Part shown: positions 58,480 through 64,000 of the stretch, piece by piece | Layout of the letters: every line of letters begins with the position of its first letter | How positions within the stretch are numbered: the first letter of the stretch is position 1 | Source of the DNA: Adiantum capillus-veneris | Taxonomy: Eukaryota > Streptophyta > Polypodiopsida > Polypodiales > Pteridaceae | Reading direction: 5' to 3' | DNA: 64,000 nt | Assembly (NCBI GenBank): GCA_014529385.2 | Contig: CM043950.1 | Coordinates: 82,780,843 to 82,844,842, forward strand | Notes under the pieces: model-generated | Seen by the model: the letters and a program-made list of their open reading frames with translations, nothing else | What the model was told of the DNA's origin: nothing | Databases searched by the model: none | Made by a program: the position numbers and the translations under genes

Positions 58480-59333
58480 CTTTGAGAGCTTTGCTTAAAC
58501 AGAGGGGTTGACTTCAATTTGGTTTGACTTTTGGAACCCAAATGAAGTTTCCATCAAGTTGTGGGGTATCCTTCGATATCCAAATCTATCGTGGTGATGG
58601 TTCTCGGTGCTATTTGGGTGTGACCTTGGTCTGTTTCATTTTTTGTACCCAAAGTTTCTTTGGAAGGTTGGTGCGAGTGATCTGTCTAGGAGTTTTTGGT
58701 CCTTAAGTTGCTACCATAGAGCTTGTAGAAGGTATCTGTGTATCAAGGACTTCTACTGAAGGGAGCGGATCGACCACTGATGCACAATTATTGTTGCCAA
58801 TAGTTTCTATAAGTGTAGTCTCTCACATGATAGTTTCAATGTTAGGTTGTTCTTCTGGTGGGTTGAAGTTGATGATGTATCCTATTTGGTTTTGTGACTT
58901 GTTGCCAGTATATACATGCCATAGTGTCTTCCAAGGGAGAAAATGTTATCATTCAAAATAGTTGTTCTGCTATAAAATACACTTGGTTTTTTGCCTAGTG
59001 TATACATGCTTTGTACTGGCACTGCCATGGTGTGCCAAGAACAATTTGATTATCAAGTGTGTCTGCAGGTAAGACGAAGTCGTTATGCAAACAATGTAAT
59101 CCCTTGATGTAGAGCATGAGCTCCACATAGCCTATGGAAACATTGATTGATCCATTGAATCATCTGAATCGTCATTTTGTGTAAGACAAGGGAAGCTAGA
59201 GCCTGAGAGTCCACCACCCAACCACCCATTATATAGGCAAGCCCCTGGCCCTTTGCCCTAGTTGGACTCCCTGTTCCACACCGCCTAGCCCCGGCCCTGC
59301 CCTTGTCTAGTCCGGCCTTGTCGGTGTTCTGAC
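58480..59333 (-). mobile_element. 3' LTR of the chromovirus, right part
   Basis: On the minus strand an LTR start TGTCAGAACACC follows the polypurine tract at 59333. The lower boundary cannot be seen because the second LTR lies outside the window. There is no supported gene; short frames here are not recognised. Confidence 0.5.
59232..59240 (-). promoter_or_regulatory. TATA-like box in chromovirus LTR
   Basis: CTATATAATG on the minus strand, about 95 bases inside the LTR start. The spacing is normal for a short-U3 gypsy LTR promoter. Confidence 0.4.
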
Positions 59334-59346
59334 ATTACTCCCCCCT
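59334..59346 (-). promoter_or_regulatory. Polypurine tract of chromovirus
   Basis: Minus strand AAGGGGGGAGTAA directly before TGTCAGAA. It overlaps the stop codon of the pol reading frame (TAAGGGGGG). Confidence 0.85.
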
Positions 59347-59349
59347 TAA

Positions 59350-59700
59350 GAAGAGTTTTTGTCCTCGAAAACAAAAGTGGGGAACTTCTTTTTAAGAACA
59401 ATAATGTTTTCCCAAGTGGCACCTTCTTCAGGCCGGTCTTTCCACTTGATTAAGGCTTGTTAACATACATGATGACGTGTACGCAACTCATGATAATCAA
59501 GAACACGTTCAAGTTCATGCGGTATGGTAGGAGGTTCAATGAAATCAACCAAAACCTGTTGGTCAATGACATTGTCGTCCCCATGTAACCGTTTAAGTAA
59601 ACGGCTTACATGAAACATCGGATGAATGCGAGAATGTGAAGGTAGTAATAATTTGTAGGCACGATCACCTACTCGCTTGAGTATTTTGAAGACCCACAAT
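59350..59700 (-). pseudogene. Chromovirus integrase C-terminus with chromodomain
   Basis: The frame 59460-59699 has KRVGDRAYKLLLPSHSRIHP and FHVSRLLKRLHGD, the gypsy integrase GPY/F-type module, then HELERVLDYHELRTRHHV, a TAA at 59460, and QALIKWKDRPEEGATWENI. The last part is a chromodomain (aromatic Y, W and W positions), which targets chromoviruses to marked heterochromatin. The coding frame ends just before the polypurine tract. The TAA in the chromodomain truncates it. Confidence 0.8.
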
Positions 59701-59945
59701 ATCGGGGAGATAATTTAGGCGTAGGCCCAATTTTCAGACTTTCTGAATGTTCTGGCACATGTAAAAATACTTCCTCCCCTTCTTCGAAGGTAACTTGTCA
59801 ACGTTTTTCATCAGCGTACTTTTTATACCAATCCTGTGCTTACCGGACATTCTTACGAGCAAGTTTCAGCATATCCATGTGGTCTTGGAGAAAATCCTTG
59901 ACCTATTGGAGTTTTTCGGTTGCCAACCCCACCATAACTGGTGAC

Positions 59946-60415
59946 CTAGGTTAAAACTCGTACATGAGCATGAAAGGACTAAAACCTATTGTGACATGCT
60001 TAGCACTATTGTAGGCAAACTCGACAATAGGTAAGTATTCTTCCCAGTCTGACTGTTTTTTAATGACGTATGCTCTTAGCATATCCTCTAGCACCTGGTT
60101 AACCCGTTTCGTTTGACCATCTGTTTCTGGATGATCAGCTGTACTGAGGTTTAGTTGTGTACCCAATTGTTTAAATATAGCTAGGTTGAAACTCTTACAT
60201 GAGCATGAAAGGACTAAAACCTATTGTGACATGCTTAGCACTATTGTAGGCAAACTCGACAATAGGTAAGTATTCTTCCCAGTCTGACTGTTTTTTGTTG
60301 ACGTATGCTCTTAGCATATCCTCTAGCACCTGGTTAACCCGTTCCATTTGACCATCCGTTTCTGGATGATCAGCTGTACTGAGGTTTAGTTGTGTACCCA
60401 ATTGTTTAAATATAG
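59946..60415 (-). repeat. 235-bp tandem duplication within integrase
   Basis: Units 59946-60180 and 60181-60415 differ at only a few bases. Each contains the end of the integrase catalytic core (TADHPETDG…SPFMLM). 235 is not a multiple of three, so the duplication also shifts the frame. The few differences suggest it is recent. Confidence 0.92.
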
Positions 60416-60740
60416 CTCTCCAAAAGTGGCTGTTAAACTTGGGATCACGGTCACTAACAATGTTACTTGGTAAACCATACAATTTGTATAGATTGTCCAC
60501 AAATAACTTGGCTAGTTCTGGTGTCTTAACCATTGATTTGGTCGGAATAAACTTACATAGTTTAGTCAACCTGTGTACGACCACCCATACTGAGTCATGA
60601 CGTCGTACAGTGGTTGGTAAACCTACGATAAAATCCATAGAGATGCTTTCCCATTTTCCATTGGGAATCTCCAAAGGATGTAAGAGTCCTCCTGCTTTCA
60701 GGCGCTCTGCCTTGTTAACTTGACATTTTTGGCAGTTCAA
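59951..60740 (-). pseudogene. Chromovirus integrase core
   Basis: The frame 60195-60740 has MDFIVGLP (first Asp), VSDRDPKF (second Asp) and [12 protein letters not shown] (Glu), with 35 residues between the second Asp and Glu (D-35-E). The core is intact. The duplicated second copy (59951-60166) repeats the last third, with K in place of the catalytic E. A zinc-binding part precedes it. Confidence 0.85.
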
Positions 60741-61144
60741 GACATAAGCTTGAACAAAGCCATGTAGACCTGCCAGTAAAATTGTCGTCGTATGAGAGCA
60801 TAAGTTTTTCTAATCCCCGGGTTCCCTGCACTTGGACTATCATGACATTCATAAAGAATTTGGCACCGAATGTTTGTGTCCGTCGGTACACAAACTCTCC
60901 CCTTGTGGAGTAGGTACCCATTGTCGATGGTAAAATGCTTCCATCGTTGTAGTTCATCACTTGATGAAGGAGAACTAGGTGTGGAGGTTAATTGTACACT
61001 ACCGTCATTGGAGTAAGAAGGATCCCTCTTTTGAACATGGCTCCACACTTTGGAATGTGCTTCATCATGCTCATATTTGCCCTTGAGAGAATCTAAAAAT
61101 TCACTACAAAGTTCCGTGAACAAGAGCGAATTGATCTCTGGCAT
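60737..61144 (-). pseudogene. Chromovirus RNase H/integrase linker and zinc module
   Basis: From 61144: DSLKGKYEHDEAHSKVW (linker), YLLHKGRVCVPTD, then a degraded H2C2 domain (YECHDSPSAGNPGIRKT…FYWQ) that continues into the CQKCQVNK of the next frame (60740). The frame change between the two breaks the domain. Confidence 0.75.
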
Positions 61145-61149
61145 TCAAC

Positions 61150-61890
61150 TTAGATCGTCTACCACTACATTGTATCGGCCTTTCAATACCTTCGCTTGGC
61201 GTCATATTCCTGAAGGATCTCGGCCCACCTGGCTTTTCAACCCTTTAAATCTGTTTGTTGTGTAAACCATTTGATGCTTTCATGGTCAAACACAATCTCA
61301 AACTGAGCACCATACAGATAATTCTGCCATGTTTTTAAGGCAGACACTATTGCATAGAGTTCGCGTTCGTAAGAAGAATAGTTTTTTTGAGATGCATCAA
61401 GCTTCTTGCTTTCAAATGCAATTGGCTGTCCGTCTTGTAACAGGACTGCTCCAATAGCACGGTCACTAGCATCCGTTTCCAAAATGAATGGTTTCAAAGG
61501 ATCTACAATAGCCAGTGTAGGAGCTGTAGCTAACGCATCCTTGAGCCTATCAAAAATGTGCTATTGAGCGGATCCCCACTGAAAAGCTTTACCTTTGTCT
61601 TTTAGTGATCGATCCATCATAGGAACAGCAATTTGAGCATAGTTTTTAACGAACCTTCGGTAAAAACCTGCAAATCCAAAAAATATCTATAATTCTTCCA
61701 AATTTTTAGGACTAGGCCATTTCCTGATGGTATCCACTTTGGATTGATCCATGTATAGGCCGTTAGCTGAAATGACATTCCCTAAATAATGAATTTCATC
61801 TTTGAGAAAATCACATTTTGATTTTTTGGCATATAACTTGTTTGTGCGTAACAACTCAAACACCTGCCTGAGATGTTGTAAGTGTTCTTA
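61150..61890 (-). pseudogene. Chromovirus RT thumb and RNase H
   Basis: Frame 61237-61497 contains FILETDASDRAIGAVLLQDG and YSSYERELYAIVSALKTW, then DHESIKWF: the RNase H DxS and E residues are present. Upstream (61500-61890) lies the RT thumb/connection (FLKDEIHYLGNVIS, KFNGFAGFYRRFVKNYAQI-like) with stops at about 61565 and 61690. Confidence 0.75.
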
Positions 61891-62850
61891 TTCAGAAGCA
61901 CTATATACTAGGATGTCATTGAGAAAAACAATGAAAAATTTACCCAAATATGGCTTCAAGACACTATCCATAAGTGTCATGAATGTTGCAGGCGCATTGG
62001 TTAACCCAAAGGGCATTACCAAAAACTCGTAGTGTCCAAACCGTGTTCGGAATGCAGTTTTAGGTATAGCGGCAAGTCGAATACGGACTTGATGATATCC
62101 TGAGCGCAAGTCTATTTTTGTAAAAATGCGAGCATGAGTGAGCTTATCAAACAACTCATCTACTCTTGGCAATGGGTATTTGTTCTTAAGTGTAACCGCA
62201 TTTAAGCCCAGGTAGTATACACACATGCGCATACTGCCGTCCTTTTTCTTCACTAAGAGGATAGGCGAAGCCCATGGTGAAGAACTGGGTTGTATAAACC
62301 CGCTGCTAAGGTAGTCAGCAAGCTGACATTCCACCTCAGCAGCCTTTGAATAACTCATACGGTAAGGTGGTTTACTAACAGGTTTACTGCCTATAGCCAC
62401 GTCAATGCTATGTTGTACAGATCGTGTCGACGGTAATCTTAATGGCAAATCATTAAGAAATACATCTGGAAATTCCTTTGATAATTTTTGTAATTGACTA
62501 GCAATGTTTGCTTGTTTAGAATTAGCAATTGGTGGAATAGAGGAGAGAGAAGCATGCGGCATTGAGGAATGTTCAACAGACTCAATGTTAGAAAGAAAAT
62601 GAGACAGTGAGGAACACAAGAAAACTTGATCTATTTCATTATCAGAAATGATCAGCATAAGCTCAGTGGTACAAATCAGTGGTGATGAAGGTATATCTTT
62701 TTCTCCTAACAACAACACATGTGCGCCATGGGATTCAAATATCAAGCTGTTGTGCTCATAGCTACGCTTTAGTGATGGTCCTAGGCTATGCAACCACTCC
62801 CTACCAAGAACCACATCAACCCTTTCCATGTTCATAACCTGAAAATCCAA
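61888..62850 (-). pseudogene. Chromovirus protease end and reverse transcriptase
   Basis: 320 codons without a stop. [13 protein letters not shown] is the protease end; after a linker of about 120 residues the RT begins with FPDVF, then [54 protein letters not shown] and ends in FLND (61912-61923). The box normally carries two Asp; here the first is Asn (61918-61920). CVYYLGLN likewise replaces an Asp of the preceding motif. Both should abolish polymerase activity, although the frame is open. It ends with TAA at 61888. Confidence 0.85.
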
Positions 62851-63368
62851 ACTTGTAGATTATCCTTGTACTTCCAATGGCACAGCTCGACATTGAGTAT
62901 CCCATATTTCAGTATCATGTCATTCATCATTGCTACCTTGTAGTGGTGGGTACTCTGAGTTTGAGGCAGTTTGAGTTTTTTCACCAATCCGTAATTAATG
63001 AAATTGTGAGTAGCACCGTCATCTACCAAGATGCGCACCTTGTGCCCTTGCAAATATCCGTGCATACGTACTAACTCATGTGGTCCAAAGGTTAGTTGCC
63101 ACATGGAAGCTGTGAGACAGCATTCATGCACCACCTCAGTGTGTGTTACTTCCATTGTAGAGAATCTTGAGGAAGACTCAAGAGGCAGCAGTTGCACCGT
63201 GTGCACTGCTTTCTCCTTTCCCTGAGCAACAGATTTCCCCTTGGGACAATCCTTTTTGCCATGACCTCTTCCTAAACATTGAAAATATAACTTTTCTTTC
63301 TTGACTTTATCAAAATCCTCAAAAGAAAGAGGACCCCTTGGGTTTTTTAGATGCATCTGAATTAGCAA
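62832..63368 (-). pseudogene. Chromovirus Gag zinc knuckle and protease start
   Basis: Begins just after a TAG at 63369. YFQCLGRGHGKKDC is the CCHC knuckle with Tyr at the first Cys. VRILVDDGATHNFI is the retropepsin active-site loop, with Asp for the usual Ser/Thr between the catalytic Asp and Gly. It overlaps the RT frame by 19 bases in another frame, so a frameshift joins protease and RT in this copy. Confidence 0.8.
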
Positions 63369-63989
63369 CTAGAAATTTTCTTTTATTGTGCCCATACTGA
63401 GTGCATGTATTACCATGTAGGCTAGCAGGCACATGACTATTATGCGTTTCTTCTCATCGGGATCATCATGAATGTGTGCTTTCACTATGGCTTCCTCAAG
63501 TGTTTTAGGGTCTTGGGCCTTGACATACTTCTTAAGCTCAGGTGTCAGACCTTGTATGAACCCCCGTACTTGTTGAAAGGTATCTAAGCCTTGCAACTTG
63601 AGGATAACGTCCCAATAGTGAGAGATATATTCAAGGAGTGATGGGTATTGGCGCATGGAACATGTGTCCCAAGCCGTCCAATTCCGATTGGCCTCGTTTG
63701 TAGGCAAAAATTCCTTGCTAAACATTGCTTCAAAAGCTGCCCAACTCTTTGGTATGATGTTCTTCTCCTTGAGAGACATCCACCATTTGTAGGCTTTGCC
63801 TTCCAGAGTTAAGTTGGTTTGCACAGCTCTGACTGCATCCTGAGTACGCCGTAAGACGTGAATTCCATCCCACTCGCTGAGAAAGATATTCACTGCATCC
63901 TTATTGCGGTCTCGGTCTTCTCCCTTTAAAATCGGTGGTTTAGTGTTCTTTAACAATTCATCCACCTCTTTGGCAGTGAGAGTATGCAA
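63369..63989 (-). pseudogene. Chromovirus Gag capsid
   Basis: 206 codons with the Retrotrans_gag fold: FLSEWDGIHVLRRTQDAV, GKAYKWWMSLKEKNI, SWAAFEAMFSKEFLPTNEA and FIQGLTPELKKYVKAQDPKTL. The N-terminus lies near or beyond the window end (63989). The TAG at 63369 separates it from the knuckle in the same frame. Confidence 0.82.
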
Positions 63990-64000
63990 TGTATCAGCAT

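Overview
The window looks like nuclear DNA of a land plant, most likely a seed-free vascular plant (fern or lycophyte). The signs are degraded pentatricopeptide (PPR) gene fragments of the PLS type, GT-AG introns, long dinucleotide microsatellites, and plant-type Ty3/gypsy, Ty1/copia, LINE and CACTA elements nested in each other. I infer the fern/lycophyte placement from the overall style of the PPR and gypsy proteins; no single marker proves it. There is no operon, CRISPR array, rRNA gene or convincing tRNA gene.

Only one host-type gene looks functional: a spliced group II PLP-dependent decarboxylase (7574-9747, +). Its catalytic Lys, Asp and His are intact and it has a 356-base intron, but the N-terminus is unresolved and an in-frame TAG lies just upstream. 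Almost everything else is mobile DNA in decay.

Layout, left to right. 1-4970: a repeat-rich block (copy A of a 4.5 kb duplication) with a PPR fragment and the start of a gypsy protease. 4975-6593: a broken LINE (-). 7574-9747: the decarboxylase. 12560-16350: a gypsy element (-) whose integrase is split by a CACTA transposon (-), which carries a 294-base tandem triplication. 16400-19700: no genes, a CCAAT-pair cluster and a 95-base CT tract. 19720-22022 and 53804-54480: two halves of one DNA-transposase-like gene, separated by about 31.8 kb of nested insertions. Inside that nest are a split LTR and gag-only element (22023-27826), a decayed transposase-like gene (29930-32050, -), a short LTR element with a tRNA-Met type primer site (32093-33728, -), copy B of the duplication running into a nearly full gypsy polyprotein (33788-44319, +), and a pol-less LTR element with a coiled-coil cargo reading frame (about 45840-53803, +). 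54640-58470: a gag scrap, a LINE (-) and a Ty1/copia element (-). 58480-64000: a chromodomain-bearing gypsy element (chromovirus, -) that runs off the window end.

Most worth a second look: a second retropepsin-like domain placed after integrase in the 38-44 kb gypsy element; a repeated palindrome centred on TCGCGA at about 295-base spacing in LTR-element leaders; the pol-less element with coiled-coil cargo; the decarboxylase as the only intact gene; and a breakpoint structure in which an LTR appears to be split by an inversion.
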